From assembly GCA_934631005.1 (NCBI GenBank), contig CAKTXA010000008.1, forward strand, positions 10,960-74,959: 64,000 nucleotides of DNA, read 5' to 3'. The notes beneath the pieces are model-generated. The model ran no database searches, was not told the origin of the DNA, and saw nothing but the letters and a program-made list of their open reading frames with translations. The position numbers were made by a program, and so were the translations under genes. Within the stretch, counting starts at the first letter, position 1; each line of letters starts with the position of its first letter. The DNA is from an uncultured Oscillospiraceae bacterium. Lineage in GTDB: Bacteria; Bacillota; Clostridia; Oscillospirales; Oscillospiraceae. Below are positions 23,111-31,610 of this stretch, piece by piece.

Positions 23111-23860
23111 ATGGTTCATCAGATTTCGGATACCCGCGCCGCAAAAAAGCCGCGCGACCTCACGGTCATCAAGGTCATGGCGGCGCTGGTGCTGCTGATC
23201 GCGTCCGTGTTCGCGCTGCGCGCGATCGGGCGGGTCTACGCCACGGTCAGCGGCTTTGACGCCATCTACCCCGCCGCCAAGGTCGTGGCGATCGTCGCGC
23301 TGGTACTCGCGGCGGCGAGCCTTGCGGGGCTGATCTTCGCGCGCCACGGCGTGCTGCGCACGGTGTGCGGGTATGTGCTGCCGCTTACGCTGCTGGCGGC
23401 GTTCAGCGCGCTGGTGCTGCGGCGCTACCTCAACGATCAGATGCGGCTTTTGTACTTCGTGCACGCCGCGGTCTACTGCCTGTACATCATAAAGCTGCTG
23501 TATCACGCGGAGTTCTTCACGGTGTCGCTCGTGACGCTGCTGGCGGGCTGGACGTTCTACCGCTGCGTGCCCGGCGTGTCCGTATTCTGGACGGTACTGC
23601 TGACGGTCGTGATCGTTCTCGCGGCGCTCACGGCGTATCTTGCCCACCGCGGTCACGGCACGATCGTGCTGTTCGGCAAAAAGCTCCGCCTGTTCCCGAA
23701 GGCCTTTGCGCCGCTGCCCATTCTGGTCACATGCGCGCTGTGGCTGCTGTGCCTGATCGCCAGCGTGGCGGTCGGCTCGCTGCTCGCCTACTACTGCATG
23801 TTCGCCGCCATCGCGTTTGAGCTGATCGCCGCGGTGTACTACACGTTCCAGCTCAAGTAA
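23111..23860 (+). CDS. Integral membrane protein of unknown function
   Basis: 249 aa. AAAGGA precedes the ATG. About seven hydrophobic segments can be seen (VMAALVLLIASVFALRAIG, VVAIVALVLAAASLAGLIF, and others up to the C-terminus). The N-terminal 18 residues are polar and probably cytoplasmic. No motif or family is recognised. It starts 22 bases after rsmE, so it is probably co-transcribed, which need not mean related function. It ends in a clear terminator. Confidence 0.75.
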   Translation: MVHQISDTRAAKKPRDLTVIKVMAALVLLIASVFALRAIGRVYATVSGFDAIYPAAKVVAIVALVLAAASLAGLIFARHGVLRTVCGYVLPLTLLAAFSALVLRRYLNDQMRLLYFVHAAVYCLYIIKLLYHAEFFTVSLVTLLAGWTFYRCVPGVSVFWTVLLTVVIVLAALTAYLAHRGHGTIVLFGKKLRLFPKAFAPLPILVTCALWLLCLIASVAVGSLLAYYCMFAAIAFELIAAVYYTFQLK

Positions 23861-23873
23861 TTCCGATTTTCCG

Positions 23874-23901
23874 GCAGCCCATGACACACGTCGTGGGCTG
23901 C
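23874..23901 (+). terminator. Terminator after the membrane protein gene
   Basis: GCAGCCCATGAC (23874-23885) pairs with GTCGTGGGCTGC (23890-23901) with one wobble, followed by six T. Confidence 0.9.
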
Positions 23902-23951
23902 TTTTTTCATACTCTCCCCCGCTCGTCCATAGAATGGACGGGGGTGATCTT

Positions 23952-25469
23952 TTGCGCGGGGAGCGTTCCATTCTGCAAAATGCGCTGCTGCTGACGGGCG
24001 TCAATGTGCTGCTGCGCGGCGTTTCCATGCTGTTTCAGGTCTATCTCTCCGGGCAGATCGGCGCGGGCGGCATCGGGCTTTTACAGCTGATCTTGACCGT
24101 CGGGGCCTTTGCCATGACGGTGGGGCTTGCGGGGCTGCGCACGGCGGCGATGTATCTGTGCGCCGAGGAGCGCGGCAAAAACCGCCCCGGCGGCGTGCGC
24201 CGGGCGATGCGGCTGTGCCTACTCTGCGGGAGCGTCATCTCCTGCGCCGCGGCGGCGGCGCTGTATGGCTTTTCCGTGCCCATCGCCGAGCGGTTCATCC
24301 ACGACGCGCGCGCCGCGGCGGGGCTGCGCTGCTGCGCGCTGACGCTGCCGCTCGACTGCCTGATCGCGATTTTGGGCGGCTATTTTACCGCCTGCGGTAA
24401 GATCCGGCGGCTCGTTACGGTGGAGGTCGCGGAGCGGCTTTTGTCGCTCGCGGCGACGTTTGGGCTGCTGCATTTCTGGGCGCGGGGCGACACGGCGCGC
24501 GCCTGCTGCGCGATCCTGCTCGGCGGGGGTGTCTCATCGGCCGTGGCGCTTTTGTGGCTGCTGGGGCTGTACGGCCGCGACGTGCCGGCGCTCGGCCCGC
24601 CCGCGCGCGGGCTGCGGCTGGGCAGCCGCCTGCGGAAGCTCTGCGTGCCGCTGGCGCTGAGCGCCTATCTGCGGGCAGGGCTTTCGATGCTGGAGCAGTT
24701 TCTCATCCCGCGCGGTCTTGCGCGGCACAGCGGCAGCGCGAGCGCGTCCATGGCGGTGTACGGCACGATCTGCGGCATGGTGTTCCCCATCCTCATGTTC
24801 CCCGCCGCCATCATCTACGTCCTCTCGGAGCTGCTCGTGCCGGAGCTGGCGCGGTGCAGCGCGGCGGGCTCGCGCATCCGCATCCGCCACCTGACCGAAA
24901 AATGCCTGCACGCGGCGCTGCTGTACGCCGGAGCCGTCGCAGCGCTGCTGTTTCTGCTTGCGCCGCAGCTCGGCCGGCTCCTGTATCACCGCGAGGCGGT
25001 CGGCTTTTACCTGCGGCAGTTTGCGCCGATGGCCGTGTTTCTCTATCTGGACGCGATCGTGGACGGGATGTGCAAGGGCCTCGGCCAACAGGTCGCCTGC
25101 GTGCGGTACAACACGCTCACGGCGGCGCTGGACGCGGTGCTTCTCTATCTCCTGCTGCCGCGCTGCGGCATCGCGGGGTATCAGGTGAGCTTCATCGTCA
25201 CGCACCTCGTGAACTTCTACCTCAGCCTGCGGCTGCTGCTGCGGCTGACGCGCCATACGCCGCAGCTGGCATTTTTGCTGCGGGCGGCGCTGTGCGTCGC
25301 GTGCGGGATGGGCGCGAGCCTGTGCGCCCCGGCGATGCTGCCGGATCTGCCGTATGTGCTCGTGAGCTGTGCGCTTTTCCTGCTGGTGTTCCTGCCGTTT
25401 CTGCGCTGGACGAAGCTGCTCGGCCCGCAGGAGCGTTTATGGCTGCGGCAAATGCTCCAGCTGCCTTGA
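23952..25469 (+). CDS. SpoVB/MurJ-like flippase (MOP superfamily)
   Basis: 505 aa from the TTG at 23952, 7 bases after GGGGGTGATC, which matches the anti-Shine-Dalgarno very well. An in-frame ATG at 23934 lies inside that site and is unlikely. There are about 14 hydrophobic segments. The N-terminal RSILQNALLLTGVNVLLRGV, with YLSGQIGAGGIGLLQLILTV, is the SpoVB/oligosaccharide flippase pattern. Such proteins move lipid-linked glycans across the membrane, some only during sporulation. No sporulation gene is nearby, so a housekeeping or sporulation role cannot be separated. Transcription with the next two genes is possible (56-base gap). Confidence 0.85.
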   Translation: MRGERSILQNALLLTGVNVLLRGVSMLFQVYLSGQIGAGGIGLLQLILTVGAFAMTVGLAGLRTAAMYLCAEERGKNRPGGVRRAMRLCLLCGSVISCAAAAALYGFSVPIAERFIHDARAAAGLRCCALTLPLDCLIAILGGYFTACGKIRRLVTVEVAERLLSLAATFGLLHFWARGDTARACCAILLGGGVSSAVALLWLLGLYGRDVPALGPPARGLRLGSRLRKLCVPLALSAYLRAGLSMLEQFLIPRGLARHSGSASASMAVYGTICGMVFPILMFPAAIIYVLSELLVPELARCSAAGSRIRIRHLTEKCLHAALLYAGAVAALLFLLAPQLGRLLYHREAVGFYLRQFAPMAVFLYLDAIVDGMCKGLGQQVACVRYNTLTAALDAVLLYLLLPRCGIAGYQVSFIVTHLVNFYLSLRLLLRLTRHTPQLAFLLRAALCVACGMGASLCAPAMLPDLPYVLVSCALFLLVFLPFLRWTKLLGPQERLWLRQMLQLP

Positions 25470-25525
25470 CTTTTCTGCCGCGTTCTCCTAAAATATTCTC
25501 AAAACCGAAGAGAGAAGGCTGAACG

Positions 25526-26548
25526 ATGGCAACATTCCGCAACGATTATTCCGAGGGCGCGCATCCGCAGATCATGGACGCGCTCGTGCGCACGAATCCT
25601 GAGGCCACCTGCGGCTATGGCCGCGACGAATACTGTGCCCGCGCCGCGCAGGCCGTGCGCGCGCGCTTTGCCTGCCCGCAGGCGGACGTGCACTTTATGG
25701 TGGGCGGCACGGCGACGAATCAGGCGCTCATCGCCGCGGCGCTGCGCCCGTGGGAGGCCGTCATCGCCGCCGCGACGGGCCACATCAACGTCCACGAATC
25801 CGGTGCGATCGAGACATGCGGGCACAAGGTGCTCTCCGCTGCCGTGCCGGACGGCAAGCTGACGCCGGAGTCGGTGCGCGCGATCGCCGAAGCGCATCTG
25901 AACGGCGACGACGGGCACATGGTGGTGCCGCGGATGGTGTATGTGTCCGACGCCACGGAGCTCGGCACCATCTACACGAAGGCCGGGCTGACGGCGCTGC
26001 ACGAGACGTGCCGCGCGCTGGGGCTGTATCTGTACCTCGACGGCGCGCGCATGGCGCAGGCGCTGGCAGCGGTGGGCAACGACCTTGTGCCGGAGGACTT
26101 TGCACGGCTGTGCGACGCGTTTTACATCGGCGGCACGAAAAACGGCCTGCTGTTCGGCGAGGCGCTCGTGATCGTGAACGACGCCATCAAGCCCTACTAC
26201 CGCAATGTGATGAAGCAGCACGGCGCGATGCTCGCCAAGGGACGGCTGCTGGGCGTGCAGTTTGCGGCGTATTTTGAGGACGACCTCTGGCTTTCGCTGG
26301 GGCGGCACGCCGTAGAGCAGGCGCAGGCGCTGGCCGACGGGCTACGCACGAAGGGCTATCAGTTTTATGTAAACTCCCCGACGAATCAGATCTTCCCGAT
26401 CTTCACCGACGCGCAGTACCGGGACGCGCAGACGCGCTTCGGCTGCGAGTTCACCGCGAAGGTCGACGCAGAGCACACCGCCGCGCGGTTCGTGACCTCG
26501 TGGGCGACCGCGCCCGAGGCTGTGCAGGAGGCGCTGGACGCGCTGTGA
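25526..26548 (+). CDS. Low-specificity L-threonine aldolase (PLP enzyme)
   Basis: 340 aa, full length. Fold-type I PLP enzyme: the Lys in DAFYIGGTKNGLLFGEAL is the Schiff-base residue, LYLDGARMAQAL carries the Asp that pairs with the ring, and GGTATNQALIAAAL is the phosphate-binding part. It splits L-threonine or allo-threonine to glycine and acetaldehyde. The ribosome site is AGAGAGAAGG. Its stop overlaps the start of the glycosylase gene (TGATG), so the two are translationally coupled. Confidence 0.9.
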   Translation: MATFRNDYSEGAHPQIMDALVRTNPEATCGYGRDEYCARAAQAVRARFACPQADVHFMVGGTATNQALIAAALRPWEAVIAAATGHINVHESGAIETCGHKVLSAAVPDGKLTPESVRAIAEAHLNGDDGHMVVPRMVYVSDATELGTIYTKAGLTALHETCRALGLYLYLDGARMAQALAAVGNDLVPEDFARLCDAFYIGGTKNGLLFGEALVIVNDAIKPYYRNVMKQHGAMLAKGRLLGVQFAAYFEDDLWLSLGRHAVEQAQALADGLRTKGYQFYVNSPTNQIFPIFTDAQYRDAQTRFGCEFTAKVDAEHTAARFVTSWATAPEAVQEALDAL

Positions 26549-27036
26549 TGCAGCAGCTTTCGCACCCGTTCCCGCCGCTGTATGACGATCGGTCGCGCAT
26601 TTTGATCCTCGGCTCGTTCCCGTCGGTGAAGTCGCGCGAGACGGCGTTTTTCTACGGCCACCCGCAAAACCGCTTCTGGCGCGTGCTGGCGCGGCTGCTG
26701 GACGCGCCCGCGCCGCAGACGGTAGAAGAAAAATCCGCCCTGCTGCACACGCGCCACATCGCCCTGTGGGACGTGATCGCCAGCTGCCGCATCGAGGGCT
26801 CCAGCGACAGCAGCATCCGGGATGCCGCGCCGAACGACCTGACGCCGATCCTGCACGCCGCGCCCATCCGGGCGGTGTTCTGCAACGGCGCGTCGTCGTA
26901 TGTGCTCTATCAGAAGCATCAGGCAAAGGCCACCGGCCTTGCCGCCGTGCAGCTGCCGTCCACAAGTCCCGCAAACGCAGCGTGGGGCCTTGACCGCCTG
27001 ACAGACGCGTGGCGCGTTATCCTCGAATATCTATAA
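26548..27036 (+). CDS. Hypoxanthine (deoxyinosine) DNA glycosylase
   Basis: 162 aa, UDG superfamily. The start ATG overlaps the aldolase stop. Seen: ILILGSFPSVKSRETAFFYG, the motif A region, HPQNRFWRVLARLLDAP, and LPSTSPANAAWGLDRL, the C-terminal motif in which SPAN replaces the classical HPSP. This pattern is that of the small hypoxanthine-DNA glycosylases that remove deaminated adenine. The product is cytoplasmic and the second or third gene of its transcript. The terminator at 27035-27070 follows. Confidence 0.9.
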   Translation: MQQLSHPFPPLYDDRSRILILGSFPSVKSRETAFFYGHPQNRFWRVLARLLDAPAPQTVEEKSALLHTRHIALWDVIASCRIEGSSDSSIRDAAPNDLTPILHAAPIRAVFCNGASSYVLYQKHQAKATGLAAVQLPSTSPANAAWGLDRLTDAWRVILEYL

Positions 27037-27070
27037 AAATCGCCGCAGCCGGTTGGCTGCGGCGATTTTT
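27035..27070. terminator. Bidirectional terminator
   Basis: A 16-base perfect stem (AAAAATCGCCGCAGCC / GGCTGCGGCGATTTTT, loop of 4) between convergent genes. A and T runs flank it on each side. Confidence 0.93.
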
Positions 27071-28173
27071 TATTCCGGCTTCTGCAAGACCTGCGTCAGG
27101 CCGGTCTTGGCACTTTTCATCAACAGTGTGAGCGCCTGCGTGACGGCGCGGCGGGTGTCATCGTCGAGATTCTGATACGAGCGCACCATGCTCACAGCGC
27201 TGGAGAACCACTTCTCCCCCATCTCGTGCAGCGTGCGCGCGTGCGTCTCGGTCAGGATGCCGTACACGGCGTCCACGAACGCCTCGCGCTGCGCAAGGCT
27301 CATGTCTGCCAGCCACGACTTGAGCGTAAGGTCGACGAAGCGGCTGCTGCTGTCCACCGTCTCCAGACACAAAAAGCCCTGCGGCGGCAGCACCTCCCAG
27401 GAGTACGTGTCGTGCTGCAGCAGGCCGCTCTGCGTGCTGTGCACGATGGTATACGCCTCCTCGTGCCCCAGGAGCATCCCCACGACCGACGACTGCGGCA
27501 CATACGTGCGCACCCGCTCGCAGATGCGGCGGTAGCCGCCTTGCGCCAGCACGGTCTGGTCAAAGCCCGGGCCGTCATAGTTATAGACCGCGCGAATACG
27601 CGCCTGCACGCCCTCACGGCAGAACGCCGCGGCGTAGACCGCAAGGTTGCCGCCCTTGGAGTGGCCCACGACATACAGCGGCGCGTCCGGTGTGCTGTCC
27701 GCGATGCTCTCCAGATACGAAACGGCGAGCGTCTGCGCCGGGACGGGGCAGACGACACCCATGTTGAGATCCTCTTTCCAGCCGATGAGCGTATTGTCCG
27801 TGCCGCGGAAGGAGACGACGCGCGCACCGTCCGGGAGCCGGAACGTGACGGCAGAGAACTGCGTCTGCGTCTGCGCCTCCAGCTCGTCGGCGTAGCTGCC
27901 GACCGTGAGCTCGGCAAAGCGCCCACTAGCGCCCAGCGCCGCGATCAGACGCACATCATCCGCGCGCAGCACACTGTCCTGCAGATCCTCCAGCGCCGCG
28001 AATGCCTGCGCCGCGTCGGCCAGACGCATCTCCTGCCGGCCGCCCGGCGTCAGGATGCGCGCATATGGAAAATACGCCGCCCGCGCAAGGATCACGCCGT
28101 CCACCGCGTTCAGCGGGCGCTCCGAAAGCGTCAGATCGCCGCGCCAGTCGAGATAGGTAAATAAGTCCGCCAT
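27070..28173 (-). CDS. DUF2974 / Mbeg1-like alpha/beta-hydrolase
   Basis: 367 aa. The ATG at 28171-28173 follows GGAGGGAG; the open frame continues upstream without a better site. The hydrolase core has the nucleophile elbow GHSKGGN (APLYVVGHSKGGNLAVYAAA) and VVSFRGTDNTLIGWKEDLNM, a class-3 lipase-like oxyanion region. The N-terminus reads MADLFTYLDWRGDLTLSERP, typical for this family. There is no signal peptide. It follows a YdjH-like gene with a hairpin between, and may be part of the same membrane-stress operon. The substrate is not known; a lipid or acyl ester is likely. Confidence 0.88.
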   Translation of the reverse strand: MADLFTYLDWRGDLTLSERPLNAVDGVILARAAYFPYARILTPGGRQEMRLADAAQAFAALEDLQDSVLRADDVRLIAALGASGRFAELTVGSYADELEAQTQTQFSAVTFRLPDGARVVSFRGTDNTLIGWKEDLNMGVVCPVPAQTLAVSYLESIADSTPDAPLYVVGHSKGGNLAVYAAAFCREGVQARIRAVYNYDGPGFDQTVLAQGGYRRICERVRTYVPQSSVVGMLLGHEEAYTIVHSTQSGLLQHDTYSWEVLPPQGFLCLETVDSSSRFVDLTLKSWLADMSLAQREAFVDAVYGILTETHARTLHEMGEKWFSSAVSMVRSYQNLDDDTRRAVTQALTLLMKSAKTGLTQVLQKPE

Positions 28174-28196
28174 GTCTGCTCCCTCCATTCCCAGAT

Positions 28197-28232
28197 CAGA
28201 ATACTCTGCCGCAAGGGCGGCAGAGTATTCTG
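28197..28232. terminator. Perfect 16-base hairpin after the TPM gene
   Basis: CAGAATACTCTGCCGC (28197-28212) pairs fully with 28217-28232 around AAGG. It lacks a T run on the minus strand, so it may cap or process the upstream mRNA rather than stop all transcription into the DUF2974 gene. Confidence 0.6.
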
Positions 28233-28247
28233 GTGGTATGTATTCTC

Positions 28248-29030
28248 TTAGAACTTGCCGCTGCGGCCGCTGCCGCCGCCACCCGATTCGCTGGAGCTGC
28301 TGCTGGACAAGCTGCTTTCGATCTTGCGCTGGGACGTGCTGGTGTGCGTATACTGATCCTCCTGCAGCGTGAGCTTCAGGCCGGCTGCGCTGATGTAGCT
28401 GCCCGCCTCGGTCTTTTTGGAGACCGACTTCATCTTGCCGCACAGGATGCCGCAGACGATGCCGGCGATCAGGCACGCGATGGCGACCACGATGAGGATC
28501 GGCACGAGCTTGCTGGCCCGCACAGGCGAGCCTTGCGCCGCCAGCTCCAGATAGCGGCCGCACTCGCCTATGTAGCCCGAGAAGCCGCCGTACCAGTCGT
28601 TATCGCGGAAATAGCCGAGATAAGCATCCTCCAGCTTTTCCTGACCGTAGGCGTTAAAGGCGTACTCCGCCGTGGGGCCGTAGAAGAACGTTGCCCAGTC
28701 GCGCTCGCGCATGCTCAGCAGCAGCAAAGCGCCGCTGCGGTCCGCGCCCTCGCCGAGGGAGTACTGATGATAGATGCTGTAGGCCGCCTCATACGCGCCG
28801 CGCGTGTCGATGTCGGTGTAATCGTCCACCGTGACCACATACACGCCGCAGCCGTACTGCTGCGAAACGCTCTGCGCCATGCTCTCCAGCTCGTCGGCCT
28901 CCGACTGCGTCAAAAGGCCCGCCGAATCGGTGATATACGGCAGCTGCGCGCCGTCCGCCGCGAAGGCGAGCACCGTGAGGCCAAGCAGCAAAACGAGCGC
29001 CAGGAACAAACAAGTCAGTTTCCGTTTCAT
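28248..29030 (-). CDS. TPM domain protein, YdjH/YgcG-like
   Basis: 260 aa. ATG at 29028-29030 with AGAGGGGGT upstream. A signal peptide (MKRKLTCLFLALVLLLGLTV...AFA) is followed by a TPM domain of about 120 residues (YITDSAGLLTQSEADELESM, YGCGVYVVTVDDYTDIDTRG). A membrane helix comes next (LVPILIVVAIACLIAGIVCG), then a cytoplasmic tail ending in a Ser/Gly-rich run and GRSGKF. In B. subtilis, YdjG and YdjH form a membrane pair that recruits the SPFH protein YdjI. The two genes upstream here match those partners, so a similar membrane-stress role is inferred. Confidence 0.82.
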   Translation of the reverse strand: MKRKLTCLFLALVLLLGLTVLAFAADGAQLPYITDSAGLLTQSEADELESMAQSVSQQYGCGVYVVTVDDYTDIDTRGAYEAAYSIYHQYSLGEGADRSGALLLLSMRERDWATFFYGPTAEYAFNAYGQEKLEDAYLGYFRDNDWYGGFSGYIGECGRYLELAAQGSPVRASKLVPILIVVAIACLIAGIVCGILCGKMKSVSKKTEAGSYISAAGLKLTLQEDQYTHTSTSQRKIESSLSSSSSSESGGGGSGRSGKF

Positions 29031-29044
29031 TTCGCTACCCCCTC

Positions 29045-30151
29045 TCACAGAATGAATGCCAGACCGATCGCGCTGAGCGCGGCGGCGATGGCGAAGAATG
29101 TGCCCCAGAGCTTGCCGCGGTCCACGGGCAGGTCGCCCGCCATTTTGCCGGTCTGTCCGTTCAGGGCGAACAGGAAATCCTTGCCCTTCCACTTGGTGGT
29201 CAGCAGCCACACCGGCAGCAGCGCATAGTGCACCTTGCCGCGCTTGATGTGGAACTGCTGGCCGGTCTGCATGACCTCACCATAGCCGACGACCGTATCG
29301 CGCAGCGCCTGCTCCAGAGAGCCGGTGCAGCGCGTATCGGCGCGCTCGTGGCTGTCCTCTACCGACACGTCGTACTTATCCGCCAGAAAGCCCGGCAGAT
29401 ACGCCGTGGAGAAAGGCTTGAGCTCCTGATAGTCGAACGGCTCGATGGAGTCCATATGATCGTCCGGCATTTTGCTGGACGCGTCCACCGGCACCTTTTC
29501 AAACGCCAGCGAACCGGCGCGCTTCACGCGGAAGTGCTGCGTTTCGGTGGTCTCATAATCGCCGTGCCGGTAGCTGTGGCTGATCGTGGCGTGATACTGT
29601 GCGTCACCCTCCGCCTCGCCGTCAAACAGCCAGAACGGCACATACACGCCCTGGATCTCTTCGATGTGGTTGCCGGCGGTGAAGGTGCGCGGCAGGAAGG
29701 GCTTGCCCTTGTAGTGCTGCTTCAGCGCCTTGACGGCGTCGTCCTTCGTAAGCTTGAAGGGGATGACGAACTCCGGCCGCAGCATCCCGGAGAACTGCCC
29801 GGGCACGACTGTGGGGTTGCCGCAGTAGGGGCAGGAGGTGGCGGCGGTCGACTCGTCGCACACCAGCTCCGCGCCGCATGACGGGCAGTTATACGCGCGC
29901 ATGGACGCCGCGTCTTTGCCCCAGTCGCCGTTCAGGGCCGACGTATCCCAGTCGCCCTCCTCTGCGGCCTGCTTTTCGGCCTGCTGCTTGACAGCGGCGG
30001 CCTGCTTTTCCTTTTCAGCATAGAGCTTTTCGACCTCAGCGATGTCATACGCCGAGCCGCAGTATTCGCACTCCAGCTTGCCGGACGCCGCCGAGAAATG
30101 CAGCGGGCCGGTACACGCCGGGCACTGGTAATTGGTTACTTGATCTGCCAT
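29045..30151 (-). CDS. Zinc-ribbon membrane protein, YdjG-like
   Basis: 368 aa. ATG with AAGGAGAG. Two zinc ribbons are visible: CPACTGPLHF...CEYCGSAYD near residues 10-35 and CPSCGAELVC...CPYCGNP near 89-112. They are separated by an Ala/Lys/Gln coiled stretch. A long conserved middle follows (LRPEFVIPFKLTKDDAVKAL, GVYVPFWLFDGEAEGDA), and a C-terminal hydrophobic helix (GTFFAIAAALSAIGLAFIL) probably anchors it. The arrangement with an SPFH gene before and a TPM gene after mirrors ydjG-ydjH-ydjI content, in a different order. The product probably works as a complex with its neighbours. Confidence 0.82.
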   Translation of the reverse strand: MADQVTNYQCPACTGPLHFSAASGKLECEYCGSAYDIAEVEKLYAEKEKQAAAVKQQAEKQAAEEGDWDTSALNGDWGKDAASMRAYNCPSCGAELVCDESTAATSCPYCGNPTVVPGQFSGMLRPEFVIPFKLTKDDAVKALKQHYKGKPFLPRTFTAGNHIEEIQGVYVPFWLFDGEAEGDAQYHATISHSYRHGDYETTETQHFRVKRAGSLAFEKVPVDASSKMPDDHMDSIEPFDYQELKPFSTAYLPGFLADKYDVSVEDSHERADTRCTGSLEQALRDTVVGYGEVMQTGQQFHIKRGKVHYALLPVWLLTTKWKGKDFLFALNGQTGKMAGDLPVDRGKLWGTFFAIAAALSAIGLAFIL

Positions 30152-30175
30152 CTCGTTCTCTCCTTTTCCGGTCCG

Positions 30176-31504
30176 TCAGCGGATGAGATCCCCGTCGTCA
30201 AACGGGTCGCCGCATTCGGGGCAGAATTTGGGCGGATGGGCGGGATCCTTTGGCTCCCAGCCGCACTTGTCGCAGCGGTACTGCGGGACGCCCGCGGGCT
30301 TGGGCTTGCCGCATTCGGCACAGAACCTTCCCTTGTTCACCGCGCCGCAGCTGCACGTCCAGCCGTCCGCCGCGGGCTTCGGCCTTCCGCACTCGGCGCA
30401 GAAGCGGCCGGTGTTGCCCGCATGGCCGCACGCGCACGTCCAGCCGCCTGCCGGCGCCGCCGCAGGTGCGGGCGCGGGCTGCGCCGCCTGCTGCTGCGCG
30501 CCCATCTGATACAGGCTCTGTGCGTTCATGCCGCCCATCTGGCCCGCCATGTTCATGCCCATAAAGGCCATCGCGGGGCCTGCGCCCTGATTGGCCGCCG
30601 CCGCCTGCATCGCCGCCGCCTGCGCGCCCACCATGTGCGCCGCCGCGCGCGTGGGATCCATGAATGCCGCGTTGCGCTGCATCTCCTTGAGCATCTTTTC
30701 GTCCTCTTCGTTCGCCTTCACGGACGAAACGCCGAACGACACGATCTCAAGGCCGCGCAGCTTGCGCCACTTGGCTGACAGCACCTCATTGAGCGCGTCC
30801 GCCATCTCCATCGTATGACCGGGCAGTGCCGAATAGCGGATGCCCATGTCGGAGATCCTCGCAAACGCGGGCTGAAGCGCGGTCAGCAGCTCCGTCTTCA
30901 GCTGCCCGTCCAGCCGCTCCCGCGCAAATTCATCCGTCACGTTGCCGCAGACGTTCGTGTAGAACAGGATGGGGTCGCAGATGCGGTAGCTGTATTCGCC
31001 GAAGCAGCGGATGGCGATGTCGATGTCAATGCCCGCACGCTGGTCGACCACGCGGAACGGAACGGGGCTGGGCGTGCCGTATTTGTTGCCGATCAGCTCC
31101 TTGGTGTTGAGGTAGTAGATGCGCTGATCCTTGGGCGCTTCGCCGCCGAAGGTAAAGCGCTTGCCGATGTTTTTGAACGTGTCCAGAATGCTCTGGCCGA
31201 GCTGGCCGGAGAAGATGGACGGCTCGGTCGAGCTGTCATACACAAACTCGCCGGGTTCTGCGCACAGCTCCGTGACCTTGCCCTGATCGACGAGGATCAT
31301 GCACTGCCCGTCGGCCACGGCGATGACGGAGCCGTTCGTGATGATATTTTCGCTGCCCTTGTAGTTGCTGCTGCGCCCGGAAACGCGGTGCAGACCCTTG
31401 ACCGCCATCACGTTCTCCGGAATGGATTCACAGTAAAAATACTCCTTCCACTGGTCGGCCAGCACGCCGCCCGCCGCGCCCAATGCCGCTTTGATCAGTC
31501 CCAT
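30176..31504 (-). CDS. SPFH domain protein with C-terminal zinc ribbons, YdjI-like
   Basis: 442 aa. AAAAGGAG before the ATG. The SPFH/virion-core-like part covers about residues 1-290 (MGLIKAALGAAGGVLADQWK, then IYYLNTKELIGNKYGTPSPV). An Ala/Met/Gln-rich linker follows, then three Cys-rich ribbons (CACGHAGNTGRFCAECG, CSCGAVNKGRFCAECG, CDKCGWEP...CPECGDP). B. subtilis YdjI is an SPFH protein that recruits PspA to damaged membrane. It is the first gene of this minus-strand operon. No pspA or liaH gene is seen in the window. Equivalence to YdjI is by family and context, not by measured similarity. Confidence 0.87.
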   Translation of the reverse strand: MGLIKAALGAAGGVLADQWKEYFYCESIPENVMAVKGLHRVSGRSSNYKGSENIITNGSVIAVADGQCMILVDQGKVTELCAEPGEFVYDSSTEPSIFSGQLGQSILDTFKNIGKRFTFGGEAPKDQRIYYLNTKELIGNKYGTPSPVPFRVVDQRAGIDIDIAIRCFGEYSYRICDPILFYTNVCGNVTDEFARERLDGQLKTELLTALQPAFARISDMGIRYSALPGHTMEMADALNEVLSAKWRKLRGLEIVSFGVSSVKANEEDEKMLKEMQRNAAFMDPTRAAAHMVGAQAAAMQAAAANQGAGPAMAFMGMNMAGQMGGMNAQSLYQMGAQQQAAQPAPAPAAAPAGGWTCACGHAGNTGRFCAECGRPKPAADGWTCSCGAVNKGRFCAECGKPKPAGVPQYRCDKCGWEPKDPAHPPKFCPECGDPFDDGDLIR

Positions 31505-31610
31505 AGCAAGATCTCCTTTTCTGTTCGTGTAATTGGTATCCTATATTCTCTCTGCGCGGCACGCGCCGCGCTGTATAACGGTATGATGCCGGAGGCAAAA
31601 ACTTGCCCGC

